Shown here: positions 24,614 to 36,637 of the stretch, in pieces
How positions within the stretch are numbered: position 1 is the stretch's first letter
Layout: each line of letters opens with the position of its first letter
From: Turnera subulata
Taxonomy: Eukaryota; Streptophyta; Magnoliopsida; Malpighiales; Passifloraceae
Length of the DNA stretch: 64,000 nucleotides
Direction: 5' to 3'
NCBI GenBank assembly: GCA_028386065.3
Contig: JAKUCV010004712.1
Location: forward strand, 203,560 to 267,559
Translations under genes and position numbers: made by a program
The notes under the pieces: generated by a model
The model's database searches: none
The model's input: the letters and a program-made list of their open reading frames with translations, nothing else
Told to the model about the DNA's origin: nothing

Positions 24614-27246
24614 CTATTTTGTCAGATTTCTCCACTTGTCCTTCAAATCAACCTGAACAAGTTATTTGTAGTACATCACTCTCTGTCAACAATACATAGT
24701 AAGTTTCACAAGAATAGAGGTATCGATAAGTTCAAGGCACTTTTACCTCAGTTCGCTCCACAAATATTTCACGCTTGAAGTTTAGTATGAGCTTCCAGTT
24801 ACCTTTTCCAAACCTATCATTCAAGAAACAATGACCATGTCAGTCACACCGATAAAAGAAAAAGAGAATCAGTCATACTATATGCTCAGCTGAAGCTACA
24901 ATTCTCTCAGGAAGCACTAATTATAAGGGTAGAGAACCAATCTTCATTGTATGGGGTGGTCCTAAAAAAAATGTTGGTAGCGAAGTTCTTCAAATGAATA
25001 AGATTAGGGCAACATACTTCTTCACACCCTCCCTCAATGCTTCTTCCTCCTCTGCACTCCACCGTCTGATTTTCCGCCTCCTAGTAATTTTTGTCATTTC
25101 ATACTTTTTCAAAGGAGATACAGCATGCCGCCTTGGGGTACTCAAGCGAATTCTCTTGTGGTTGGTTGTGTCTTCAGATGAGCCATCAATTGAGTCATCC
25201 CACTGCAAAAACACAAAATTAATCAAACCTAATAGGCAAGCCATAGAGTAAAATGAAGCAGCCAAAAGGTCTACCATGACACACAAACAAAAAAGGGGTA
25301 AAAGGAATTGCGCATGATTTAACACAGCGTCACAGATGTGAGTTCCTAAACATACAGAAATTTAATATGCACCTCACTTGTCAAATGCACATGGAGTAAA
25401 CACTAAAAAAGGTTCCTTGACCAGACTTCCCATTCGGTTATGCTAGAACTCAATCACCACAAAACTTATACATAAGGATCTTAGCAAAACCAACTAAAAG
25501 AGAAGAAAAAGAAAAGTACATGGATTAAACTGAAAACAAGGAGACATAAAGCTCATACCTCAAATGTGCGAGCAGTACTGTTTCGTTCCATTAAACTGGG
25601 ATGAGGATTAGCAATTGGATGGCTACAAGATGGATTTCCAGAGTTATCACGCTTATCTTGAGAAGGTTCAGTCTGTTTACCAGAGGGATTCACTGAAACC
25701 GCACCTTTACCTGCTGACACATGACAGGTGTCTTTACTGGCCATTTCAGCACCACCATTCTCATGACTGCAAGACCGAGTTCTACGATTCCTTTCCTTAG
25801 AGTGAGCAGGCTCGATGTTCTGATAAACTGATCGATCGACTGCATTCACATCTTCTCCCTTCTGCTTTTCTGCCGAACCACTCATGTTTTGTGACAAACT
25901 CTCCTGATTCAAGATTGTGTTTGCCATTTTAGCAAATAAAGTTCCTGCAGACCGTAAAGGATCAGGAAGAGGTTCCTTCAGCGCAGCTTTCAATTCCATA
26001 AGACTAGCTTTAAGCGCTTCTTGCACTTTTGTCACTTCAGGACTAGGCAGAGTATCATATTTGCTAGAAGTTACACCAGCAGAAGCTGCTTCTTGGACCG
26101 GAACCTCATCACGAGCAGGTAGCGTATCATCTTTACCAGAAGCTATGCCGGCAGAAGCCCCTTGTTGGACTGGAACCTCGCCCCGAGCAGGGACAGCATC
26201 ATCCTTACTAGATGGTACTTCCGCGTCCAGTGCTTGAGAATCCACTATCCTAACTGGTCCTCTATGACGCTTGCCGGAAGCAACATACTTTTGCTTGTGA
26301 TTCACTCTCTTTGAATTATTCTCTGCCCATGAAACAAATGAACATTTAAACATGCATAAACAAATAAACACAGCAATTCTCCATGAACAATCCTAACTAG
26401 GAACAAGGTCATCTACTGAGACCTGGTATGTTGCTACACCATTTGCAAGTTAGAACAAACACTTTTTGGGATAAAGATTATACCTTTACCAGGAGGCCTA
26501 ACTGGAACAGCCAACTCCGGACCCATGTGGGGCGATTTCGAATTACCATCTCCGGCAACGGATTCCGGCCCCGAATTCTCATTCTTTCTCCTCCTCTTCA
26601 GGAATTTTCTAACCGAGATTTCAAGGAACGAAGGACCCATCAAACCTATAGCCTCATTCAAAAACTCCCCAACAAGTTTCAACGCCTCATTCCTCGTATT
26701 CCTCTCCACCAACTTCTCCCTGGCGCCCGAATCCCACACAGCCTCCTCCACCACATCCCTCCACTTCCTCACCTCCTCCGTCACCAACTCGCTCCTCTTC
26801 CCCTCCTCCAACGCCCTAACCCTGCCCCTCCAAACCCTCTCCACCGCCTCCAAATACTTCCCCCCTCCTCCTCCTCCTCCTTTGCCGCCGCCTCGCCTCC
26901 CCTGGAAACACAGGTACTTCGCCACACACTCCACCGCTATCGCGCAATACGCCGCCTTCATCGCCTCCGTCGCCTTCCCTCCTCCTCCCTCCACCAGGTC
27001 AAGCTCCTCCACCACCTCCATCCACTCCAGCAGCTCCTCCGGGACCGAACCGCTCTCGACCTCCGCCTCGATCGAGCGGAGCACCATCGCCTTCTTGAGC
27101 CGCCGGCCGACCCCGGAGACGGGGACCGCGGCGTCGGCGAGGAGTCGCTTCACTAACCGGTCGGGAACCGCCATCTGCCCGAGGAGGAATTCCAGTATCC
27201 AGGCCACCGTCTGCGGCTCCATACTCCTCCTCTCTTCTTCACTCAT
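24614..27246 (-). CDS. TRF-like telobox Myb-domain protein
   Basis: Exons 27246-26484, 26322-25559, 25202-25018, 24813-24747, 24652-24614; 605 residues. The N-terminal 250 residues are mostly helical (QTVAWILEFLLGQMAVPDRLVKRLL) with a poly-Gly stretch, matching plant uncharacterised TRF-like proteins. The middle is Ser/Pro/Glu-rich, with a repeated SGKDDTLPARDEVPVQ-type unit. The C-terminus has a single Myb/telobox: RRWSAEEEEAL...FGKGNWK...VDLKDKWRNL, near 559-604, ending one residue later. Family knowledge: telobox Myb proteins bind TTTAGGG repeats, in telomere or gene-regulatory roles. VDLKDKWRN is the telobox signature. A second in-frame ATG at 27222 is an alternative start; the longer upstream frame to 27354 lacks support. 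Confidence 0.88.
25975..26240 (-). repeat. Internal repeat in the TRF-like protein
   Basis: Coding repeat with three successive versions of the unit SS/SGKDD-x-PAR-x-EVPVQ-x-ASAG, the last degenerate (TSSKYDTLPSPEVTKVQEA). It sits in the disordered middle of the protein. Confidence 0.75.
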
Positions 27247-27662
27247 CCCCGGATCACAATCACCACCACACACACATTTAAAGGATCTTTTCAAATTCAA
27301 AAAAAAAAAAAAACACCTAAAGAACGGATTTTTACCAGAAAGTTTAGGAGTCAAATGAGGGACGTTAGGGCTTATTTGAATTAGGAGAGATAATTTTTAA
27401 CCTTCAACCGCTTTGACAAGTCAGCCAACGCTAATACGACGACGTATAGGAAAAAGAATATACCTTTCTTTCTCCGTTCCAGGTTTTGGCCAGAAGGAAA
27501 CGACGGCGTATTAAAGGAAGGAGAAGGCAAAAGCAAAGTGTTTTAAAGTGGATTTTTCCCTTTCTATTCTATTTCTACTAGCAGCAGCTGCTTCTTCTTC
27601 CTTCTCTCTTGGTTTGATTGGATTGCAGAAGAAGAAGAAGAAGAAGAAGAAGAAGAAGAAGA
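27247..27662. promoter_or_regulatory. Divergent promoter between TRF-like and nardilysin genes
   Basis: Only 416 bases separate the two opposite start codons, so the promoters must overlap. ACGACG-x-CGTAT occurs twice (near 27435 and 27498). A TTAGGGCTT near 27365 resembles a variant telo-box, common in promoters of growth-related plant genes. No clear TATA box is seen between the genes. Confidence 0.6.
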
Positions 27663-30600
27663 ATGGGGAGTGAAGAAGGGGGATGCAAGTACAAATCGGA
27701 CGAGGTGGTTATAAAATCCCCCAACGACCGGAGGCTTTACAGAGCTATTGAGCTCGACAACGGCCTCTGTGCTCTCCTCGTCCACGATCCCGAGATTTAC
27801 AACGACAACGATTCTTCTGCTAAGCCACTGGAAGAAGAAGAAGAAGAAGAGGGGGAGGAGGAGGAGGAGGAGGAGGAAGACGGAGAAGAAGAAGAATACG
27901 ACGATGACGATGAAGAATGCGGCGATGACGATGAAGAAGAATACGACGATGACGAGGATGAGGAAGAAGATGACGAGGATGAGGAAGAGGGAGAAGAAGA
28001 CGGTGAAGGTGTGAGAAGGAAAGAGAGCTCGTCTTCTTCTGCTTCATCTCAGAAGAAGGTGGATTTCCTCTGGTTAAGCAAGCTTGTGCTTTGTTTATCT
28101 ATTACTTTTGGTGTCGGTATTGAGGTTTTGTGCTTTGGGAAATAAATTTTTGGCAGGCGGCGGCGGCTATGTGTGTGGCAATGGGGAGCTTTTCGGACCC
28201 GCCCGAGGCGCAGGGCCTGGCGCATTTTCTAGGTATAGTAATATTAATATTGCTTTTGTTTGTTGGAATTTTTCTTCATTGGTGTTTGATTTTTGAGTTG
28301 GAAGCTGAATGCTGTGATATAACAGTAAGTAGGCATTCTTTTTTGGCCATTGTTGATGTTCCTGATGGTTTCTATGTTTTGCAGAACATATGCTGTTTAT
28401 GGGGAGTACGGAGTTCCCGGATGAAAATGAGGTTTGTTTTGCCATTTTCATTTTACTAAAACGGTAGGGAGGGGACTAAATAGAAGAGTGAAAGAGAAAC
28501 AATAATTCTAAGCAGATTGCTTCGATACCTTTTTTAAGCCAGTGTGCACTTCAAAGTCTACAACTTTAGGTTCCTTACTTAAATGGAAAAGGGGAATGCA
28601 TTCTTTTGATAGATTATTAAAGATGAGTTTACTTGGCACTTCTGGTATATCTGGTATTTTACAACGCTTGAAACAGTGATAGTATAAAAATGCAATTGGT
28701 CCTTGATACATCATGCTTTTACATTCTTTATTATCATTTTGGGAGTCCAGAATGGTGTTCATTCTTTATCCCTTTTGGTGCCAGATGAGGGGCAAGGCAA
28801 TCTTTATCATGGAATGCGCAAGTTAACCTTTTTTTTGGTGTGGCCAGTCAGTTTGACTCTTTTCTTTTCTAGTATGATAGTTATTTGTCCAAGCATGGTG
28901 GCTCGTCAAATGCATATACAGAAGCTGAGTATACATGCTACCATTTTGAAGTCAAGCGTGAGTATCTCAAGGGTGCCTTGCAAAGGTAATTCTCTTAGTC
29001 TATAAGTAGAGACATTGAGACCCTTCCTTATGCTGATCCCATGTATGTTTCGTCTTCTCATAGTTAATTGGTGTACTTGTCTTATGTTTCGGATCTACCC
29101 TAAGTATGATGGTGAAGTATGTATTGCTGACTTAGCTACAGTTTACTTCAAAATTCTTTTAGTTAACAAACTGAAAATCAGTTAAAAATTTATACTGATT
29201 TCCATAATCAAGTTACGGTGTGATGGATTTCTATTTTCGTAATGGTTTTAGAAATTCTTGGGTGCAAAGGGGTTGGACAACATTGTAAATTCTTTCTCTT
29301 CTCTGATATCATCATTATAATCATTTCATTCATGCTTCCATTTGTTATGTCTTTCAACATAACCTCTTATTCTTGTAGTACGTTTTGATTACTTACTGTT
29401 TCTTTGTAATGCAATATTTGAATTGATGCATATGATCATTGTTGTTGTGAAAACCTAGTTTGTTATGCTTGTAGTTCTGGTTTGATTATGTTATCATCTT
29501 ATTTTGTAATTCGAGAGCTCAAGAAACTTTAGATGTGTAATGCTGATTTTTTTGCTTGATTAGATTTTCTCAGTTTTTTGTTTCGCCCCTTGTGAAATCT
29601 GAAGCCATGGACAGGGAGGTACTTGCCGTCGATTCAGGTGCATGCTGCTTTTCTAACTTACTTTCTTGTTTTCCCGTCAAAATGGAGCTTATTTCATATA
29701 TCCCTCAGTTTCCAATCATGTCACGTTGCTAATGTGAGCATAAATGAAACTGGATGCAGAATTTAACCAGGTTCTGCAAAACGATGCTTGCCGTCTTCAA
29801 CAGGTCCAGTGCCATACATCTGCACCTGGTCATCCATTTAACCGCTTCTATTGGGGTAAGCTGCTTCTGTTATGTTCTTGCTTGGGGTTCTTTGTTTTCT
29901 AAGCAGAAACTGAATGATTTATTTGCTTCAATGGAAGGTAATAAGAAGAGCCTCATTGATGCGATGGAAAGAGGGATAAATTTGCGGGAACAGATCTTGA
30001 AATTATACAAAGAATACTACCATGGTGGGTTAATGAAGTTGGTTGTAATTGGAGGAGGTAATGGTTTTTTTTTCTAAGAGATTCTCAAGACATATGTTGT
30101 CTAATGTAGTTGCTTAGGATGATATGTGAAAAATGAAACTTCATGAGTACACTAATTTTGCAGAGCATATTCAAAGTTTATCTCCACAATTAGATCTAGA
30201 TGGAGTCTGAAATTTGCAGCCATAATCTGATATTAATACCTTCAGTCAAAGTGTTTTACCTCATTGTATGAATCATTTTTTGGCTATAAAGTATGTCAAC
30301 ATAGAGTCTGGCATCTAATTCCAGAGATGTTGTTGATTTATTTGTTTGTTCTTTAACAAAATGCAAGTGCTAATTCTGTTGTTGCAAATTGTAGTCTATT
30401 TGTGTCAATCTTGAAACGGCAATTTGAAAGAAATTCATGTTGTGAGGTATAAAATTTCTTCTTTTGCTTATTTCGTTTGTTAAATGATGCAGAGCCTCTG
30501 GATGTGCTTGAGAGCTGGGTTACTGAACTGTTCAGTGATGTCAGAAAAGGTCCTCATACGATTCCAAAATTTCAGGTGGCTGGTCCTATATGGGAAACTG

Positions 30601-33600
30601 GTAAACTTTATAGGTTGGAGGCAGTTAAAGATGTTCACATCCTCGACTTAACATGGACACTGCCTTGTCTTCGCCAAGAGTATCTGAAGAAAAGTGAAGA
30701 TTATTTGGCCCATCTTCTTGGTCATGGTATGATATGCAGCTGATATTGAATCAAATGTTCACTCATAATTGGTTACTTGCTTTTGTAACTTTTTTCTTTC
30801 TGTTCATGTTCATATCCATGTCGTTATGATGTAAATTCATGCTGCATTCTATTTATACTCATATGAATAATAGAAAGTGAGAAAATAGTGACTTGATTAA
30901 GATGAAAATCAGTAAGAAAAGAATTTATTTGAATTTCTCTTCTTCCCCTAATAATCGTCCGTCTATAGACATTATTCAATGCTATCTGTGAGTCTGACTG
31001 ATTTTTATTTGTGTTGAAATCTCCCGACTTTTGTTTTCCGTTCTGGTGTGATTTGTGATCCTTCAATTTACCTTCACAGAGGGCAGAGGAAGCTTGCATT
31101 CTTTTCTGAAAGCTAGAGGTTGGGCAACTTCATTGTCGGCTGGGGTTTCTGATGAAGGAATGCATCGATCTTCTGTGGGTTATATCTTTAGCATGTCGAT
31201 ACACCTCACAGACTCCGGCTTGGAAAAGGTAGCTCCTTTTTTCTCTTTTTAAGATTGTTTCTTTGCAGTCATGGTGTTTGTTTCTTCAAACTGAACTCCA
31301 GGGTTCAGATTTTAGCTCTGTTGGGGGAGACTTCCAACAACGATATCACTATCACAGCTGGAGTTTCAGAATGAGTTACATTCATTTCTACTGTACATAT
31401 TTGCTTGGGGAAGTTTTGTAGGCTTAATAAATAAACTGTGCAGAATGTTAAATGTTTTATCCTTTCACTCACCTTCCCTTTTATGCATAGACAGATACAC
31501 CCAGAAAGTCTTTCTTTTTTGTTGTTTCCCTATTGATATCATCTACTTTGTCTTCTGGAGCTCATTGTCTTCCTTTGAACTATTTCACTATATCTCTCTA
31601 TCCTTTTCATTTTAATTGTTTTGCCTCTTCCAATTGTTTCCACAAACTTTATGAAGTTGCAATGGCCCTGCTGGAGCTTTGCTAGCACGGTTTCTGTTTT
31701 TTTTTTTTTTTTCTTTCTTTTTCATTGTTTTCTTGTTGCTGATGAGCTGGTACAAGCCTATAATCTTCACTCTTAATTCTGATACTCTCTTCATATATGA
31801 TTATCCTTTTTTTTTTCAGGTTTTGGACATCATAGGATTTGTTTATCAATATCTGAAGTTGTTACGTCAAATTTCTCCTCAAGAATGGATATTCAAAGAA
31901 CTGCAAGATATTGCAAACATGGAATTCAGATTTGCAGAGGAGCAACCTCAGGATGATTATGCTTCAGAACTTGCAGGTCCGTCTGCTATGTTGTGCTTGT
32001 ATAAAGCTTAGATTAAGATTTGGTTCAGTTTCTTCCTGAAATCTGAGATGTCAAATCTCTTGTTTAATAGTATGCATTTGAGTACTGGGAAAATAACTGC
32101 TATCCTTCTGCTTGCCTCCCCTTCCGACCATCCAACCTGAAGGAGAAAAAGTAGTGGAAAAAAAGGAAAAGAGAAGATAGTGTGCAGGTTTCTTTTAACA
32201 GTTTCCTAAAGCAAACAAATAATAGCAGTAAAAATAGTCTACAATTTCTCATACGACTCCTGCATTTTGTTACTGAGTTTGGAACATTTTAGAGGAATTG
32301 GATAGGATGTTCCAATCTTTTTGGGATACTGTTGGTCCTGGATACGGGTTGTTTTATGATTGACACATAATGATATATTTGACGATCAGTTGAAAGGAGT
32401 GATGTTCTTGCTGTTTGATCAAGTAAACCACAATCAGATTCATACAATGTTTCAATTTCATTTTCCCCTTACCTCTTCAGAAAAGTTTCTACAATCGAAT
32501 TACTATGTCGTATAGTGTTAATTAGTTGAGGTTGCCGCTTCCTGCTCAAGCTTGCTTTTCCGCTCATCATTTAATGGCTTTCATATCGTTGGGTGTACAA
32601 CATTGACTTTCACTAACTGTTGGTGGCGATCCTCTGCTGCAGTGAATTTGCTTGTCTATCCTGTAGAACATGTGATATGTGGGGATTATGTGTACAAGAT
32701 TTGGGATGAGGAAATGATAAAGCACGTCCTCAGTTTCTTCACACCTGACAACATGAGAGTTGATGTGTTGTCAAAGTCAATGATCAAGTCCCAAGGTCAT
32801 ATGGTCTTTCAACTCTCCTATCTTGCTTCATTTTATACTAATGTATTGTCAGATGGTAACTATTCTTGAACAAGTAGAAGTGTGAAAGGATGAGATATAA
32901 TGTTCTGTTTACGAAGGCAACTGTTTGCTTACACCATGGCCGTAGTCTCATCTTTCTCATCATTCTCATGTGCCAAATTTCTCACTATCGTATTTGTTAG
33001 ATCTTTGTAAAACTGACCAGATCACTTTCCTCCCCACTGACATGTTGCAGATTTCCAGTCAGAGCCTTGGTTTGGATCACATTATGTGGAAGAACATATT
33101 TCTCCTTCTTTGATTGAATTGTGGAGGGAACCTCCAGAAATTGACGTATCATTACATCTTCCTTCAAAGAATGAGTTCATTCCTAAGGACTTCTCCATAC
33201 GTTCCAGTGATTTGGAGAACGTTGCTACAAGTTCATCTGCTCCAAGATGCATTGTTGACGAACCATTAATGAAGTTTTGGTACAAGCTTGACAAGACTTT
33301 TAAAGTACCGCGTGCCAATACATATTTCCGTATAAATCTGAAAGGAGGATATGATAATGCGAAAAGTTTTCTTTTCACTGAACTGTTTATGCATCTTCTG
33401 AAGGATGAGCTGAATGAGATTATCTATCAGGTTGGTTGATTTCAAATTGCTCTTTCAGGGAAAAAATTGGTTGAAAACTCTAGATGCATTTATTCAGATA
33501 TCTGCTTTGTTGCTTTTCTTATTCAGTGGCCTGCTGCTATATGTCTATATAATAGAATTAGTGGAGCAGGAACTCGTATCTATAGGTAGATGTGAGATGT

Positions 33601-36600
33601 GTCTAAACTTGGATAGGAAGAAGTGTAAACTAATCTATATAGAACACATTAAAGCTGAAGAGGAGGGACTCTCCCTGTGTAATACCCAAAAGGTCATCAC
33701 AAGATAGCTGCTAATTCTATACTACATGTAGGTGATGTTTCTCCTTAACTTGTCCTGCATTTTCATAAATGAAAAGAAATTTCCTCGAGTGTATGCTACT
33801 CTTAGTTCTGTTCTGAATTTTCTTTTTGCTTCTTGCTTTTCTGTGCCTTGCATGGTCTATGATTTATGTGTATTAAATTGGTTCAGTGATTCTCATCTCC
33901 TATATTTGTATCTACTGTTGACTTTCTGTATCTCACACGGGAAGAACTTTTCATTGCGTCTCTGCAGGCTAGTGTTGCCAAGTTGGAAGCATCTGTATCT
34001 CTTTCTGGTGACAAACTGGAGCTGAAAGTATATGGTTTCAATGATAAGGTCCCAGTGCTCTTGTCCAAAATCTTGGCAGTGGCAAAATCATTTATGCCAA
34101 CAAATGATCGTTTTAAGGTATATATTTTTAGTATATGCATTAAACATAGGCTCCAATGTACAAGTAACATTTTTCAGTTATGAATCAGGCTTTTAGTTGA
34201 TATGCATTTTGTTGGAAATTGTGTTAAGTTGCTATTCAGATTCCTGGTTTTGCATGTTTACACCAACTTGATTTAACAGGTAATTAAAGAGGACATGGAG
34301 AGAGCTCTGAAAAATGTGAATATGAAACCTCTAAGTCATTCATCATACTTGAGACTTCAAGTTCTTTGTAAGAAATTCTATGACGCGGAAGAGAAGCTTT
34401 CAGTTTTAAGCGAACTATCTCTTGCTGATCTAGTGGCGTTTATTCCTGAACTGCGTTCCCAGGTACTTAAACACCCTTCATGTTGGAAGTCTAGCTGTTT
34501 GACTTTAGTTATGGTTTGCTTATTTTGGCATTATTACGCCTCCACTTCACTTTTGTCTGTTTTTGTACAGCTTTACATTGAGGGCCTATGCCATGGCAAT
34601 TTGTTAGAACAAGAAGCTATTGACATATCAAATATATTTATAAAGAACATGTCTTTACCACCACTTCCAGTGAATATGAGGCATGAAGAACAAGTAATAT
34701 GCCTTCCCTTCGGCGCCAACCTTGTGAAAGATGTGTATGTTAAGAACAAGTCTGAAACAAACTCCGTGCTTGAGGTAACTCAAAACTGACTGTCTTTGCT
34801 TAGCTCCGCTTTCTCTGATTGGCTTCATCAAGTAGTTATTTTAATTATATCCCCGTTTCCTTATTTGTTGCAGCTTTATTTTCAAATTGAGCCAGACGTT
34901 GAGTCAGAATCAATAAAAATGAAGGCCTTGTTAGATCTTTTTGATGAAATTGTAGAAGAACCACTCTTTAACCAGCTAAGGTGACTTTTTTCTTGGCTAT
35001 GTATATCTTTTTTTGTTATCATGTTTCTTGGGTAGATGAGCATATTGTTATGAAAGCATGCAAGTGCTTTGGAATTATGTACTTGTGTACCGTAACTCTG
35101 ATATTTCAGGTTGCCACTGAGACTGTCTTGTCGGTTACTCTAATTAATTTAGAAATGTATAATGCCCATTTATCTACATATCTTGTTAGATAGAAATAAA
35201 TAATGTTTCAAATGAATAACTCTATATACTATGGTTGTTGATGCCCATGGTATGCAGAATGATTTATATGATATCCACATAAATGTATGGAACCAATTTT
35301 TCTTGATGTTAACTTCATCTTTAACGTCTTATTCTATTTGAGAAGTCTTAAGTTCTTTTCTTTAACACAGAACAAAGGAGCAGCTTGGCTATGTGGTGGA
35401 ATGTAGCCCACGGGTAACATTCCGTGTATATGGTTTTTGTTTCTGCCTTCAGTCTTCCAAGTATACTCCAGTTTACTTGCAGGGAAGAACTGAAAGCTTC
35501 ATAAATGGCCTTGATGAGTTGTTGGTAAGTATCTGTTCGGCACATAATTCATACTGCAAGGTTACAGATCCTTAATTTCCTGGTTACAGTTCCTGGTTTT
35601 AAGATGACGATTGCTTTATGGAAACACCAATTTTGTCTAGATCATTGTTCTGGCTGTCATGCTCAAGTAGTGTATTCCTTTACTTCTTTTTGGAGAAATT
35701 TAGTTGATCTTTTGCATCACCGAATCTGTTTCTCAAGTTCTCTGACCAGACAATTATGAAAACAAGGAATTTTCTTTTGTATTCTTGCTTTTCTTCCTTT
35801 CCTTAAGATTCATACGCTTCATGATTGTTTATATTGCAATTTATCTCTCAGCTTGTAAAACACATTGTTTCTTGTTTATAGTACTGATAGCCATCCGAAA
35901 GAAAATTAATTTGGCACAGTTATTTTTTTGTTGATTTTTTTAACTTGATAGTTGTATATACCATAATGTCTCTCAGATTTTCATTGCTAACAAAAATATA
36001 CTGGCCTTACAGGAAGGGCTTGATGATGCATCCTTTGAGAATTACAAGAGTGGGTTAATGGCTAAGCTTCTGGAGAAAGATCCTTCCCTTCAATATGAGA
36101 CCAATCGCCTCTGGAATCAGATTGTTGACAAAAGGTACCACTTACTTTTGATTGACATAAATGGCAGTTTTAGTTTTAGTCAGCCTCATGAGGTCTCGCA
36201 TCAAAGACAAAGACAAGAGCTTTAGCTAGCTCATTATTGTAGTTATTTGTTACAAACTTGGAGTCTGCATCAGTTGATTTTTCTTTTTCCCCGTGAAATG
36301 GTATTTCCGATCACTTGCATCAATTTTTGACTGAGCGTCTACCAGATTTCTTGATTTCTTGGTTTTAATAACCCCAATCTTTTTAATTTCCAGATACTTG
36401 TTCGACTACTCTCAAAAAGAAGCGGAAGAACTGAAAACCCTTGAAAAGAAAGATGTTATCAACTGGTACAGAATGTATTTGCTACAATCATCTCCCAAGT
36501 GTAGGAGACTTGCAGTTCGGGTGTGGGGTAGCAATACCGATATGAAAGAAGCTGAATCTCGAGCAGACTCTGAGCAAGCCATCAAAGATCTTGCAGCTTT

Positions 36601-36637
36601 TAAGCAATCATCTGAGTACTATCCAAGCTTTTGCTGA
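27663..36637 (+). CDS. NRDC: Nardilysin-like M16A zinc metalloprotease
   Basis: 19 coding exons: 27663-28058, 28157-28232, 28385-28431, 28873-28985, 29564-29637, 29760-29855, 29938-30057, 30493-30726, 31080-31228, 31820-31976, 32643-32795, 33051-33430, 33968-34117, 34280-34462, 34571-34774, 34874-34980, 35371-35524, 36013-36134, 36394-36637; 1052 residues, normal for the family. The inverted zinc motif HFLEH (155-159) is followed by Glu 236, exactly HxxEH-x76-E, with DREVLAVDSEF around it. An acidic stretch (about 57-117), the mark of nardilysin against insulysin, precedes the catalytic domain. The remaining M16 domains follow (TKEQLGYVV, GLDDASFENYKSGL). Family knowledge: cleaves peptides at dibasic sites. 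ATG 27663 was preferred; the in-frame poly-Arg codons before it lack an ATG. Confidence 0.95.
27838..28018 (+). repeat. Acidic-coding GAA/GAG/GAT low-complexity tract
   Basis: Purine-rich triplets in exon 1 encode the Glu/Asp-rich domain of the nardilysin-like protein. A separate (AGA)n run sits just before its ATG at 27629-27660. Confidence 0.9.

Noticed and set aside
24287..24778. 163-residue frame on the + strand
   Set aside because: It is antisense to the last exons of the TRF-like gene and carries no recognisable domain.
27247..27354. An N-terminal extension of the TRF-like protein
   Set aside because: The frame is open but low-complexity (poly-Phe from an A run) and outside the family pattern; ATG 27246 fits better.
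27618..27662. Poly-Arg N-terminal extension of nardilysin
   Set aside because: It begins at TTG rather than ATG and is only a translated (AGA)n repeat in the leader.
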